Of a DNA stretch of 64,000 nt, positions 47,010-61,039 are shown one piece after another. The translations under genes and the position numbers were made by a program. Location: the NCBI GenBank assembly GCA_030407085.1, contig CM059582.1, forward strand, positions 46,833,001 to 46,897,000, read 5' to 3'. The stretch's first letter is position 1, and every line of letters begins with the position of its first letter. A model generated the notes under the pieces. It made no database searches. It was given only the letters and a program-made list of their open reading frames with translations, and was not told where the DNA came from. The stretch comes from Trichopria drosophilae. Its lineage: Eukaryota; Arthropoda; Insecta; Hymenoptera; Diapriidae.

Positions 47010-50000
47010 TTAATTGTTAAAACTGATGTCTAATGGAGTGTTTAGTGTATACATAGTTAAGATCTAAGATCTGAACGATCTGAATGTACATTTTATGATT
47101 CTTCACGTATTTTGCAAACTATTTTAATATGCCTCTAAATTGTCACGTGGTTGCTATATCATTTCATATTCTACGAGAAAATTATTTTATTCGATAGTTC
47201 GAAGTTAATATATCTAAAACAGCTAAGTTTTATTGAAACTACTCTATATAAACAAAAAATGTAGTGCAAAAAACGTGAAATATTGGAAACATTTCTGTTT
47301 CAGTTACAGATAGAAACATTCACCGCTATTAAGGCTGACAGCAATTGTGATTTTGCAATGACACTGCATTTTTTTCTAAAAAGATAAAATTGCATGAAAT
47401 CTGCACAATATACGAAGAAAAAGAATAGTACGTAAAACAAAATATTGAAATTTATTTCGTTGATCATTTCATCATTATTTCCAGTGATTAAACTGGCACA
47501 ACTAAAAATAGAAGTTTTCCGCTTTCCGAGCAAGCGTGTCGCATCTGACGTCTATATTTTGCCTTCCTCGCCGTTTCTCTTTGTCTAATAACAATTGGTG
47601 AATTCCAGAGTGCATATTTCAGTGTAAGGCTCTGCACTCTTTAAAAAATGACTAAATAGAAGGTGCGGTTCTTCACCGGAAAAATTATAACAACAATGAA
47701 GGAACATAAATACTGGTATATCTCGACGTTAATTTTTACGTGAATTAACATAATTTTTCGAATCATTTTTAAAAAATGAAACATTAATGTTCTGTTCTGG
47801 AAGACACCTGAAATTGTTCAAAGAAAAACAGTGAATGTCATTACTAAGACTCAACATCGTTCGAAGTCTTTTGGATTTAGTCTCAGTAATCACATGATTA
47901 ATTGGAACGAAAAACGTCACAATCTGACATTGGTAGCATAATTTTTCCAGGAATTATCATTATACTCTTTTCCTTTAGCATTTTTCAAGCTGCAAGAGAA
48001 TTTCTGGAAGCGAGATTCGTTTTATATTAAACCCACCATCTTAGGAAGGGTAACTCTAAAGAAAGTAGGGGCGAAGTGCTCATTCGTTGGTGCTGTTTTT
48101 ACAAATGAAACGTCAGTTTTATAAATTGCCGAGAGTAAATGACAAATGTTTCCATTATTGAAGTTTCGAGGAAATTATAAAATATTGCTTCCTAAATCTG
48201 CCAGAGGATACACAAAAATGTATCAAGTAATTCAAGATAAGTTATCTTTTCTATTAAAGAATAATGTTTGGTTATTTCTCAATCAATCGATGGTTATTAG
48301 ACGTTTGGGCTCTTTGGAGTACAAAATATAAAATTAGTATATTTTCTAAAATATTTCTGAAAAACTAAAAAATACGTGCGGTTAAATAAAATTTAAGTCA
48401 AGAGCATTAGTTTTGGACGTCCTCTTTCGAATCCCGTGGTTAGAATCAGCCGGCGATTGCAAAGACAAAAGTTATCAATTGATAGACAAAAATTCCGATT
48501 TTTCGACGTTTCTTAACAAGAATCTTTTTTTTTTTCAAATTAAAAAGGGCAAGACTGACCATTGCGAAAATTACTAATCGCATCTTTTTTGCTCAACTTC
48601 TTCTTCATCCTTGGGATTTTTTTTTTTAAAACAGAATGATGATTTCAAGATGGCATCTGAAAGTTGTAATTATGGATTTTCTGGCATCAACATCGCTTAA
48701 CATCTAACGGTAAAAAACGGAGAATTAGAGTGAAAAAAGTATTTATCATTATTTATGAATACCTAATCTCATTATGGTACTTTAGAAACCTCAAATTATT
48801 TGTATACTTTTGAGTTTTGATCGGTTTTTGTCTGATTTTCATTCAATGTTCGATGTTTCCCTATAATTAAGTATGCACTTGGGACTCATCATTAATAGTA
48901 AATGTTATAAAAATCCAAGAAAAAGTTTAAAAAAATTAAAAAGTATTAAAAATACTCATTCATTTTCTACTAGGAATCAACATAATTATAAAAATTCTCT
49001 AAAAATATGTAATGAATATACGAAATTTTTGTAAACTCCAACATTTACAATATCAAATAATAATATAGAATGGTTACAAAAATGTTAAAATATGTCAAAA
49101 AATGTGTCTCTCTTAGAATGAAATATTTCATATTTAGACTTAAATTACAACTAACGAACAGAGTAAAAAAGAATGGGAGAAATATAAATAGAAGAAGCAA
49201 AATTGGCTCTATAGAACTGCTGAATTTACTCCAATTATTTTTGAGTGTAGTTTAACAGCGGTAATTTTAAGGTAAAAATGCCAATGCCCGTCACTCTGCC
49301 ATCTTATATGAATTGATGTTATTTCACAGGGTATATTTTTATAAGGTATTTCGCAGTTATATCATACGTAACATGCTATATTAATCAACAAAATGAAGAA
49401 GCAATATTCCAAACTGAAATGAAATATAAATGTGTAGCAATTAGCCCAAGTTAAAAATGGTATTAGCGACGAAGAATCAGAAAATCGACAATTATACATT
49501 TATATATCAACTGCGTCATATTACTTCACAAATTTGTAATAAAACATGTATGTCCAAATTTTCATCCTGCCGAACAATTTATATTTAGATTCTCGCGTCC
49601 TCCAATTATCGACTCTTAATATAATATACAACACTGAATCATGAAAGTAGAACGGACATTTTTATTGCCTTTTCAATCGGAATATAAATTTTTTTAAATA
49701 CATTCATTGGCTATTTAAATAATATCAATTTGGTTGAAATATATTGGTCTTTCCATTCGATGCGGTTCGTGTACCTGTTTGTAACCAAATTTTATTAAAT
49801 AATTGTAATTTCGATGAGTTTAAGTGAATTTGATGTAATCGATTTGTATCGGTTCGATACGCTCTTCAGGATTTTACTTGCCAAAGTAAATAACAATGTG
49901 TAATTATAAATGTTTTTTAAGAACAATAACATGAATCGTTTTTCTGATATTTTAACGGCAGTGTTTTTAATGTTGATTCATTACACGTAAAGAAATTTAA

Positions 50001-51443
50001 AAGACACAAAATTGTTAGTGAACATTCAATAATATTGACATTGATTTATTATGCTTTTAAAACTTAAAATGTCAATTTTGTTGATTTGCATCGTCAATTT
50101 TGAAATTTATTTATCAGTGTAAAAAGATCTTTTACATTAAAGAGGAGTTGTCTTCTACATAAAATTTTTTCTCTGTGTTATGGTGCGTTCAAAATTCATA
50201 TTTTACGTGCCGCGTATGTCTATGATGCTTACGCATGCACTTTTATGGATCGTAAAATGCGTACCTTCATTTTACGATAAAAAATATGTAAAAAGTTTTC
50301 TACAAAAAATAATATACTTGGAACAAAAAAAAATTGACAATGACATATTCGCGTTTGCTAAAAAGACAAGAAATGAAGTAGCTTTCCAGATATTTTCAAG
50401 ATTACATTAAGTTTTTGAATGTTGACTGTAATTCGGTACGTACTTGTTAAATGCAAGGTAAAACTTTATTATGTTCTTGTCATTCTATCAGTCCTCAACA
50501 ATGATTTAGGTTGTACGAATATTCAAAGCTGCAGATGCTCAATAAAAATAATCCTATTAAAAATATATTTAGAATCGAAAATCGCTGGTAGGTAACATGG
50601 AAGCAGTGAAATTATTTCGGAACAAATTAAAAAATGTGATGATTCCGAAATAAATGACCTAGATACAAATTGACCCGGATTTCTTGATACAATTAGGTAG
50701 GTACATTCAGTAAAAAACATAGTCATTTCTCTAAGAGTTATTTAAAGCAATCGATTTTCATTTAATTTTATGCGTTATTGTTTAAGAATTAAATTTCTGG
50801 TGAATGTTATGTTGCAGAATGTTTTAGTTATATTTACACGTAATTGTTGTTCTTCGTACATTCTTGATTAAAAATTTAACAAAATTTAAAGATGCTGACA
50901 TTTTTTTATAGTGATAATAACTACTTTTGGTTAATAAATCTATGAATGACATATTTGCTTAATAATTCTGTAAAAAGCAGTACTTTGAAAGGTTCTATGA
51001 ACCATTTTTGCAACCCTCATCATTCCTACCAGTATACGACAGATTTCATTAATTATTCATCATTATTTTAAATTAATTTTCACATTCTTTGGAAGTAACA
51101 CTATAGAGTTTATATTTGATAGGACTTTTTAAAATTATTTTACATTTAATGTTTACTGAAACCGAATACCATTTGTAGAGAAATATTTTCAATAAGTTGT
51201 AAATTAGTGGAACAAAAAAGCACATGAAACAGATTAAATAATGCAAACGATTAAATAATAAAAATATTATTATAGTTCCCTAGTATGAGACAAGTTTAGA
51301 GCAGCAAGGAAGTTTATCGCATATCTGGGAATATCTATGAGGAATTCTTTGAATATTTGCAGAACTGACAATTATTTGTAAAATAAAAGGACACACCAAT
51401 TTTTCAGTATGTAAATGATACATCTGGTATAGACCCAGATATA
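47010..51443. other. AT-rich non-coding DNA, no gene seen
   Basis: Only chance frames (at most 77 codons). A stretch near 48640-48700 ('gatttcaagatggcatctga') resembles the 'aagatggc' module of family D. No other element recognised. Confidence 0.5.
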
Positions 51444-52286
51444 CACGGAAAGGAAGAAACACGACTGAGTCCTGTCTACGCAGCACTGGTTACTGCGTGG
51501 CCGGTTCGCAAATACTTTCTATTTCAACTCGCTATAACTCAGTCAATTTTGAGAATTTTGAAACGAATAAAAAATAAAATTGTTCATTATAGTTTCCCAG
51601 ATCTAGTGCACTAAGAAAAAGTGATATATCTTAATAAATAAAAAAGTTATTAATTTTTTAATGCAGAACTGCGAAATTTGTGTTTTTATACGTTCAGGCG
51701 CTTCGTTTATCGAGCGAATTTCAATCATCCGAAAACTTTCAGCGAGAAAGTTGTTCATTAAGGTATGAACAAATTTTGTGGAAAGTTTCATCTCCATTGC
51801 ATTAATAGTTTAAAAGTAATGAATGTTTAATGTTGGTCGTGGCCTTGCGCGCATCGCCGTGGCACACATGACGCGCTGGCCGTCGGCCGCTACCTGTTTT
51901 AAACATTCATTAATTTTAAAACTATTAATGAAATTGAGATGAAACTTTCCAGAAAATTTGTTCATACCTTCATGAACAACTTTCTCGCTGAAAGTTTTCG
52001 GATGCTTGAAATTCGCTCGATAAACGAAGCGCCTGAATCTATAAAAACACAAATTTCGCGGTTCTGCATTAAAAATTTAATAACTTTTTTATTTATTAAG
52101 ATATATAATTTTTTCTTTCTGCACTAGATCTGGGAAACTGTAATGAATAATTTCATTTTTTATTCGTTTCAAAATTCTCAAAATTGACCGAGTTATTGCG
52201 AGTTGAAATAAAAAGTATTTGCGAACCGGCCACGCAGTAACCAGTGCTGCGTAGACAGGACTCGGTCGTGTTTTTTTCTTTCCGTG
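51444..52286. mobile_element. Large palindromic (foldback) element with TA flanks and GC-rich loop
   Basis: Left arm 51444-51830 and right arm 51899-52286 are reverse complements over almost 390 bases with only scattered substitutions. They run from the ends 'cacggaaaggaagaaacacg' / 'gtgtttttttctttccgtg' to the centre. Both ends are flanked by TA (51442-51443, 52287-52288), the Tc1/mariner-type target. The 68-base loop (51831-51898) is rich in G, C and CpG, unlike the AT-rich arms. No transposase. It is probably a foldback MITE; superfamily assignment rests on TA only. Confidence 0.85.
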
Positions 52287-52288
52287 TA

Positions 52289-53554
52289 CCAAGTCGTGTT
52301 GCTAGGAAAATTGAATAGTTAATTAGATTAGTCGTTCGTAAATGCCAAATTTCATATATTTCCCTGGGAACTGCATAGACATTTTTTCGTAGCCATGGAA
52401 AAAGAATAATTTTTTTTTAATCTGGGCATATATGGATATTATCTTTGGAGGTGTATCTTTCTAAAAATGTAATGCTGGACCATGTGCCTCTTGCAAAAGT
52501 CTCAGTATAGAGTGAGATTCCAGCGTTACTCAGTTTTTCAAAATGTGTTCCTTATTTAATAAAAATTTCAGTTTGGGAAGAAATTGTATTTATGTGCAGA
52601 AAAAAGTTTGTGCCTTGGATCAGACTAGTATGAAAAAAAAATTTTTCTTATATAAAAACAATGTTAATTTTCGAGGCTCTGAGGGGGGGGGGTCCATAAG
52701 GAGTAAAGATAAAAATCTGAAAAAATTCAGGGATCATTTGAAGCCGATTTGGGGGCGTCAAACAAAATTTTGATCCTAAATGCCACCCTAATGGTTATAT
52801 ACTATTATTTTACGAAAAATCGAAAGTCATGTAGTATTTATGTCAGAGTAGATGATGCAGTGTTTGGGGTCGATGTTTAGAAATGAGGTGAAAATTTCAA
52901 AATTCAAGATGTCGAATTCAAAATGACGTAGTACATCTCATACGAAAATATTGTTTTATTCGTCCGATTTGCACTAAACTTGCTGAAGAGGAGATCCTGC
53001 GTTCGTTGAGTATGAATACGAGGTAAAAATGACAAAATTCAAAATGGCGGATCAAAAATGCCGGACATCGAATACGGAAAATTACTCAAACTCGTTCTAT
53101 ACTTGTAAAATTCATAGTACACGGATTTTCTAGTTGCTGATTACAAATCTGAGATTGTAGTTTAGAAATTGAAAATGGCAAACCCAAAATACCAGTCTTG
53201 AATACGAAAACGATGAAAAATTTCCAAAAATCTTGGAAAATATGGGAATTTTCGCCTAGTCTATCGAGACATAAATTCCAATGTCATTTCGAGGTGAAAA
53301 TGTTTGTATTGGCAAAAGTTGATCATAGTCCCAATTATTTTCTCCGTGTACTTAGAGAGGTCAAAATCAAACCCAAAATATCTATTTTTTCATATTAATC
53401 AAACTTGAGCGACCTTACTTAATCGATTTTTACCAAGGTCCAAAAATTGTATTTTTTTTCAATGCCCACTTCCTTCCAAAAATTTTGTTTATGAAACACT
53501 CTAGTATATACATATATTGATGCAAAAGCATAGCAAGTAGATTTCTTCGTCTCT
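52289..53554. repeat. Non-coding DNA with family D-like modules
   Basis: From about 52880 to 53190 there are several 'aaattcaaaatggcggatca' and 'gaatacg' modules alternating with 'gaggtgaaaat', resembling repeated family D parts. A G run lies at 52683-52691. Open frames are short. No gene seen. Confidence 0.45.
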
Positions 53555-54305
53555 CATCTCGGATTTGCACGGCCGCCGTTAAAACCGCAGTGTACCCCAA
53601 GGAAACCTTGAAGGAAAGGTGCGTATTATGTATCCCGAGGCTGTTAATCTTGTCGCTCGTATGTGTCGGATAGCGAGAGTCGCAGTATGCGCATCAAGGC
53701 AGAAAGAGACCGAGCGAAGAAAGCGAGCGAAGAAAACAAAGAGAGCCAATCGCAAAACAAGAGAGATAGAGAAAGACAAGTATGTTGAACTAGCTTCGTC
53801 AGAGGGCGGACTCTCAAGATGGAGTGAGAACTTCAAGAGTGAGAGAGATTCCTTCAAGTACGAGCTTCCCAAGGAACTTCGGTCTTTGAGCATCAGAGAA
53901 ACGCCAGGAATTCTCCCTTCAACCTATCTCTTTCCCACTTTAGACATACAACTACATCTATCTCTCTCGAACAAGTGCAATACACCACGAGTCAAAGAGC
54001 TCTCGCGATTCTCGACATCTCTTACCTGTGGCCCGACAGAGAACCACACACACAGACACACACAAGGACGTGCAGTACCGCCATGGTCGCGGTACATCAC
54101 GTACTATTAAGGAATTTCGTGTAGTAAACAACCCCCGAGAAGAGTGGTCTAGAAAACGAGTCAATGCCCATTCGACGACCTATGTTAATTTTCTCAACGC
54201 GCACGAGACATGCCGAGGAGCGCCGATTACTCTTGCACCGGATTTTTTTTTTCTCGGACGGATAAAGTTGTCCGCCTTGAAACAAAGTGTAACGCTTTTT
54301 TAAAT
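53555..54305. promoter_or_regulatory. CpG/GAGA-rich island 6
   Basis: Abruptly more balanced and purine-rich sequence in AT-rich surroundings. It has a GA-rich part (53695-53790) and a CA run at 54044-54064. A 163-codon plus-strand frame (53619-54110) is basic and Lys/Arg/Glu-rich in its purine-rich part; it overlaps antisense frames and shows no domain. It may be promoter or 5' exon sequence. This frame is the one most worth checking against transcripts. Confidence 0.35.
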
Positions 54306-54929
54306 GACCATTCGTTTCTTCTTTTGCGCTGCTTCATTAGGTAAAACGTACTCATTAAATCCCGATCAGTTCTTATGATTGTAAAATTCGAAATTCAAGA
54401 TGGCCGCTTTAGTAATAGATTTCAAGAAATATTTTCTACCGTGGGAAACGAGGCCATATTGTTATACTAATACAGCTTTGAATTTCAAGTAAATTATAAA
54501 TGGTTGACAAAAATAACGCTAAAAACATGCGTTTTTTAGCCTATGTTCGGATATTAAATTTTTCATTTGAACCATGCAAAGTGCTATATAAGACGGAACA
54601 TTAACCGCGTGACTGCCAATGACGAAGATCTTTGTCATTTTGGACTTTTCCCAGACTGCCAGAAAAAGGCAAATGTTTGTCATGATATAAAGTAGACTAA
54701 CAAATTCTGCAATTTGTCTAAAATAAAACCAAATCAATTTGTAGACAGTCGAAGGTATACTGAAAATGATGGCGTTGTCCATTTTCATAATCTCTGTGTC
54801 AAAAAAAATATACAAATCCACAAAGATGGTAGTTTTCACATTTTTTTCAAAAGCTTAGTCATGAAGTATGACATTGTGTTCAATCAATTTATGCATAAAA
54901 AGTTTATAAAACCGCTTGAACTTTGTTTC

Positions 54930-55030
54930 TCGGAGTTTTTCGCGGTCGCTGATTACGAATCTGAGGACAAATGTTGAATTATCAAAATCTGACTTCAGAC
55001 TCGTAATCAGCGTCCCAAAATACGCCTATA
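54930..55030. repeat. Family D inverted pair
   Basis: 'gcggtcgctgattacgaatc' (54942-54961) is followed closely by the inverse 'agactcgtaatcagcgtccc' (about 54997-55016), so two modules face each other with about 35 bases between. This is the cleanest form of the family D module in the window. Confidence 0.6.
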
Positions 55031-55732
55031 GACCAAGTTAAAGAAAAATCAAAAAAACATATAAACAAATTTTTTTTTGCATTTTGTGCATTTTTAATAA
55101 AATTCTCGTGTCAGTCAAGGAACTAATAGAAATTTTGTAATGAGCACAGGTTTCGCTCCGAAGTCATGATATATTTTTGCCATAGATATTTTATGTTTTT
55201 ATTCATTCAAAAGTTTTTGTATGACACTTTTCCCCAAACGAAATACAAAATGAAATGGTTTTTTCAAAACGGTACCTATATTTTGTCGTCCATTTTAAAA
55301 TCCAAATTTCATTTTCTACCCTTATTACACATTTTTCGTAATACAATTTCATACAATATGATGTCTGTAGGTGTTTAATATAATAACGTTATAAATGGTA
55401 ATAATTGTCATTTTAAACGTGTCAGTTTTAAAAAATTTCTCTAAAAAGCTAGTGGAATAAATATTTTTATCTTTGCCGTAATGACAAAGGGTCCAAAACC
55501 TGTATCTTAAATTGTCAACACGATATAAAATGGATTCCAAAGCAATTTATTAAGCGCTACCACGGTGTACATCAGACATGTCATTTCATGTTTTTGGGCA
55601 AAAACTCATTTTTATGTATTTTTCCTGTACTAAAGACAGCAAACAAAATTTCTAATAACTTTAGTGGATTTGGAATATCTTATTTTTATGTTACTCATCC
55701 CGAATTTTGAAAAAATGTCGCAATTATAATAC

Positions 55733-55779
<47 letters not shown>

Positions 55780-58700
55780 TAAATAATAAATTAAACAATA
55801 TCTTAAAAACTTACGTGATTAAAAAATGATAAGCAATCGCATCAATAAATTTGAAACTCATATCTTATTATATAGGTTACAACAATTTTCTCTGATGTGT
55901 CGACAACTCAGATTCCGATACCCTTTCTGCTAGATCACACATATTTTTCTGTATACTAGTTATAAACAAAAATTGGAAAATGTAAAGAAAATTACTTTGT
56001 GAAACTTACATTTTATGTTAGAAAATAAGAACATTGTTTACTCATGGAGATTAAGGTCAAAACTTTTGCCATCACATTATGAGAATTCAGAATAGCTAAT
56101 TGAAACTGATAGACAGAATTGTTAAGGTTGTTTGAGATGAAACTGAGGATTACGCCTTTTCAAGTCCATACTCTTTAAATCTGAGTTAATTACAATTTAT
56201 CAATTAAAAAAAAGTGAGTCACTAATGCAGTCGGTAATTATTTTTACAAGTAAATACTCAAAAACTATTTATCCCTAATTCTGAATTAATCAACTAAATT
56301 ATTTAACTTTTACTTGCCGATTAGTAGAACATTTTCTTGTAAAAAAATGACCATATATTTTTGCGAATAATAAAGTTATAAATCTTAAAAAATTTAGAAT
56401 AGCAAAAGGTGACTTCTTTAAGTATTTTCATATATTATCTGACAGTATTAAAATCATCAAAAATGTCAAAAAAGTAAAACTGACAACTATTCCAATTAAT
56501 AATACAAACTACCACAGAAATCTGCGTATCAAATTTCATAAAAATATAAGCATATTTCAAAAAGTTGTCCATTATATTGAATCAAAAACCTTAAAACTAC
56601 CTATGAATCAAAACATTTGTTTTGTACAGGAGCATAATGGGCCATTCAAAAAGTAAAAAGTGACGTAAAACATTTTATTTGTACTTTTTATTATAGATTG
56701 TGAATATCTTTGATTGTATCGTAACTTGAACTTTTTCATATACAATGACTATTTTAATGCGGCTCGTTAGTATCTTGTTACATTTTCGCCTATTAATCCA
56801 GAACAAACTGAAACGATATTTGTTTACCACATGTCAATTGATGACGTCAAAAATCAATAATTTTTTGGTAAAACATAACATTTTCGGCGTTTCTTAAGTT
56901 TCGTTTAAAATAGTAATGTTGCTTTCGAATAGTCAATATTACAACAATAAAAATGAGTTATATTTACCTTGAAAGTAGTAAAATCGAGTCGATAATAAAA
57001 GCTCCTTCACATGGAGTTTTTGTCGGTTCCACTCCGATTTTTTTAATTAAACGATCTGAAGGTTATTGCTAACAGATCCTGCGTGGTATTTTTCAACGAG
57101 AAGCCTGGAATAAATAAATTTTTTATTTTAACAAATGCCGGGGCTTTTAAATGAGATATTATACTACAATATATTTTTAAACGTTTAAAGAAACTATATA
57201 CAATTCCATGTGCTACACTTCCAGAAAATCTATTGACAGCCTTCGATAGTCAACAAACATCGATTCTATTGTCTAGACACCAATTAAGTATAATAATTAT
57301 GTAAAATAAAAATAATTTCTAAAAATCTACAATATTTTGGATATTGTCAGCCAACCATTATTGTCGTTCCTTGTACAATTTATATAATATTGACTTTTGA
57401 CATTATTGCAGAATTGATTTACAAGTCATAAAATACAGAAAAATGGTTTTAGATACGTTCGGACAACTTATAGAAGACAATAAATCTTTCCGTGTCCTAA
57501 TACACGGGCAATTAAGTAGTTATGGCCTCTACTTAAGTAGTAAGATGCGATACAGATAAACTTTGTAGTTGTTACTTTTCATATATAGTAAGATCTGTAA
57601 CTACTTAAGTAGGTAACGTCATTAAAAACTAGCGGAATCCAAAGTAGTTACTAACTACTTCGTTCCTCAGAAATTTCCAATTTTTTTCATTTAAATATAA
57701 ATATTTGCGATTTGTAGTAAATTCAAAATGATTAATGATATGTAGAAATTTAATAAGTTTTCCTTCATATTTCCGATTAAATATTTATGTGAGTTTAAAG
57801 TTAGTTTCAAACATTTTAGGGTTCAATAACGAATAGTAATCCAACATCGAAAATAGTCATGAATATCTAGGTTGCACCATTATATTTATCAATAGTACTG
57901 AGCGAGAATTGATAAAATTTTAATCTGCAGTTCTGATTGTAAACTTATGTTTAATGTACTTTAATGATTTGATTTCGACTTGCGTAAATTAAAAACCGTT
58001 TAAGACAATATGGAGGATATATTTTAGACGAATCTTCTCTTAAAATGTATTTTTAATTATTCAACTCTAGTTAACAACAACAAATTCTGATCAATTGCAG
58101 TAAATGTTTATTTCAATCGTAACAAGTAATGTAATAAATGTATAACACAAGAATGTTGAAGGAATATTTCATTTAACAAATTATTTTTGACATTCAAGTA
58201 TTTTCTTGCTACTGTTCAAACACCTATTAACTTGGATATACAAAATCGGATTTTCAGTATGTGAGAACTCGAAACAAATACCAAACTCTGATGAAAGAAA
58301 AATATTTTCGTGAATTTAAGTTGGTATATCTAAAAATATAAATGCTTTCATAAGAACTAACACAAACGAATTTATTACGTTTTAATACATTGTAATCATA
58401 ATCAGATTTATAACTCCCAGATATATTTTGGTTATGTAATTATAGAAAAAAATTATTATTTACGGTATCTAAAGAATTGCTCTAAAATTTGTTAAAATCT
58501 GCGACTTTTAAGGACGAAAATATAATACAAACCGCAACAGAATCAAATTAATTATTTTTTAAAATATAGTTTCTGTAAGTATAGTATAATATGTGTTATT
58601 ATTCAATTATTAAATAAGTAGTGACTAATACTAATATGAAACACAATAAACGCAATTAAGTCTACAAAAAACTGCTGTTTATTAACAATGAAATGTTTAT

Positions 58701-60419
58701 TAACTTTTTGACAAGATTGTAAATCAAATATCATTCATTCATAAAGGTGACTTATCAATAAAAATTCATGATCATTGCCTTTACAAATGTAGATTATGAA
58801 CGCATCATATTTCTACTTCAGGCCGAATTAAACAAAATAAATTTATCAACAGAATTCTTTCCACTTTCAAAATTTAATGTTTATTGCATTACGTATGAAA
58901 AATGTTTATAACTATTGGGAAATTTGAATGCTTAAATGCATAAATTAAGATATTAAAAAACAAGTTTCTAAAACGATTTAAATGGGATAAATTTAATTAA
59001 TTAAAAATAATAAATACAAAAGTACTAAGTAGTTTGGAAAACAATGATCACCTCATGGTAAAAATTGATATAATTATACAATTGTTCACTAACATTATTT
59101 AAGCAATTTGACAATGTCGTTAAGCTAATAGATTAGATGTTAGTATATTTAGATGTTAGTAAAAAGCAATAGGCAACTTGTCGTGAGATTTTTCAAAATT
59201 GTGAATTGTTATGGAATTGTTACCTGGAATTATTTAAACAACGATTTATTTTTATCTTTTATACATTTATACTATTTTGCTAGGGCATTATTGGATAACT
59301 TTTAACTGCGATAAAACGACTTAAAATTCGTATAAAAAATTCTTAGAACGAGGACTTGTCTTCTGATTCTTTTGTGTATTAGTAAAAGTAAAGTAAACAA
59401 TGATTTTGAAAAAATTAATCAGACGAGAAAAATTAATTTTTACATGAATTCATTACTTAAATAAATTCAATTAAATTACTACTTCGAATTTGTAGTTGAA
59501 TTTGTCAAGTAATTTTCTTTCAGTGTACGTTTGTTACGAATTTCTGTTACCTGCGTAATTTAATTTTGGTTAATTCAATCTTGATTGATGAAATGTTTAA
59601 TCAATACACTTTTTATTATCTACATTCAAGAAAGAAATATAAGCATTTCATTAACAAAGCCAGAATATCATATTAAAACGTAATAAAAAGAGCCTATCTC
59701 CCCGGTTCAAAGAACGTGCAATTGCACGCATCAACTAAATTTGAAATGAAATAGAATATTCTATCATTGTCCAGAGCTTTCAATCAGATAACGTTATTGT
59801 CATAAAACATGTATCGGTAGTTTACCCTTCCCTAGAGTTGCGTAAATCATTCGACCAAAGATTTTTCTACCCACTATATCCATTATGTAGGATAGTTTGT
59901 AAATACCATTTCTATTATGTAAATGTCGGCGAATAGATAAAAAAGCTCAAATACGTGTCAGAATCACGTAGCTTATGGATATAGGGCGGACACTCCCCTC
60001 TCATTCCCGAGCTGCAATAGGATTACAAGAGACGAAGAACCCATAACAATGAGTCACTTCAGTTTAGACTTACGGGATTTTTCTATATGCCGTAAGTGCG
60101 TGCAGCGGTAAAAGTGCCACTTTAAATTTTCACCATTCGAAAGAAATGCACATTTGCAGCGAGGAATTAAGATTTTTATTTGGATCATTTCTTTTACTTT
60201 CAACTTCTTTAAAATTATTTTCAAAAAGACATGTAATCCGCAAAAAGATTTTTCCTGATGTACTAATCTCTTAAAATGTGCTTAACAATCAGAAAACATA
60301 AAAATAATGTATTCTACAATTTATAATTCGAGTTTCATAAATCTGCTTTCATCTTCAGAAACGTGTAACTGATGTCCACATTTTTCGAACGATAGTTCCT
60401 TTTACATTTTCCTTCACGT
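55031..60419. other. AT-rich non-coding DNA, no gene seen
   Basis: More than 5 kb with almost no open frames after 55540, the emptiest part of the window. It contains the (AT)n tract at 55736-55774 and an imperfect repeated 'acttaagtag' / 'ctacttaagtagg' motif at 57510-57660. Nothing else recognised. Confidence 0.6.
55736..55774. repeat. (AT)n microsatellite
   Basis: About 19 uninterrupted TA units in AT-rich DNA. Confidence 0.95.
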
Positions 60420-60970
60420 AGATTTTGATTAAAGTTTTTTGAGGTTCGCAGATTACAAATCAGTTCTCAGATTTTCAAAATTTGAAATGGTGGAATGAAA
60501 CTAATCAAAACTACAAGTTTTGAACAGAATTAATAGAAAATTTAGTATAAATCCTAAAAAATCTATAATAGAAATGTACAAAATAAAAATCAATAAAACA
60601 TTTAAGAAATGTTTTTTAAATTTCGTCTTAACGTAAAACGACCTAATGTTAAGGAGAAACTTTACATATTTATCGGCCATATTGAAATTTTGAAAATGTT
60701 ACTTTAAATTCAATCAGCGACCCCAAAAATTTCCCAATAATAACATTCAGGTAAATTAATTGAACTTTCATATCTCGTGTCAGCCATATTGTATCCGCTA
60801 TTTTGAGAATGTATCATCAAATTCAAAATTAGCGACTACAAAAATCCCCGAGTAACAAGATGCAGGAGATTTCGATACCAATTAAACAATTTACGATATA
60901 CTTTAGTATCTTTCAATATTTTGCAATGGATTTGACGAAATATTGGGTCCGACATCTTGAAATATTGAAT
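60420..60970. repeat. Family D fragments
   Basis: A plus-oriented module at about 60440 ('gaggttcgcagattacaaat') and minus-oriented ones at about 60714 ('tcagcgaccccaaaaatttc') and 60830 ('ttagcgactacaaaaatccc'), each followed or preceded by 'gccatattg' or 'cgacatcttgaaat' modules. Diverged, non-coding. Confidence 0.6.
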
Positions 60971-61039
60971 TTCGTAGCATGATATACCGACTACGCAGTT
61001 TTAACGCACTTGTCATTGAGAGTATCGTTCAAATTTTTG

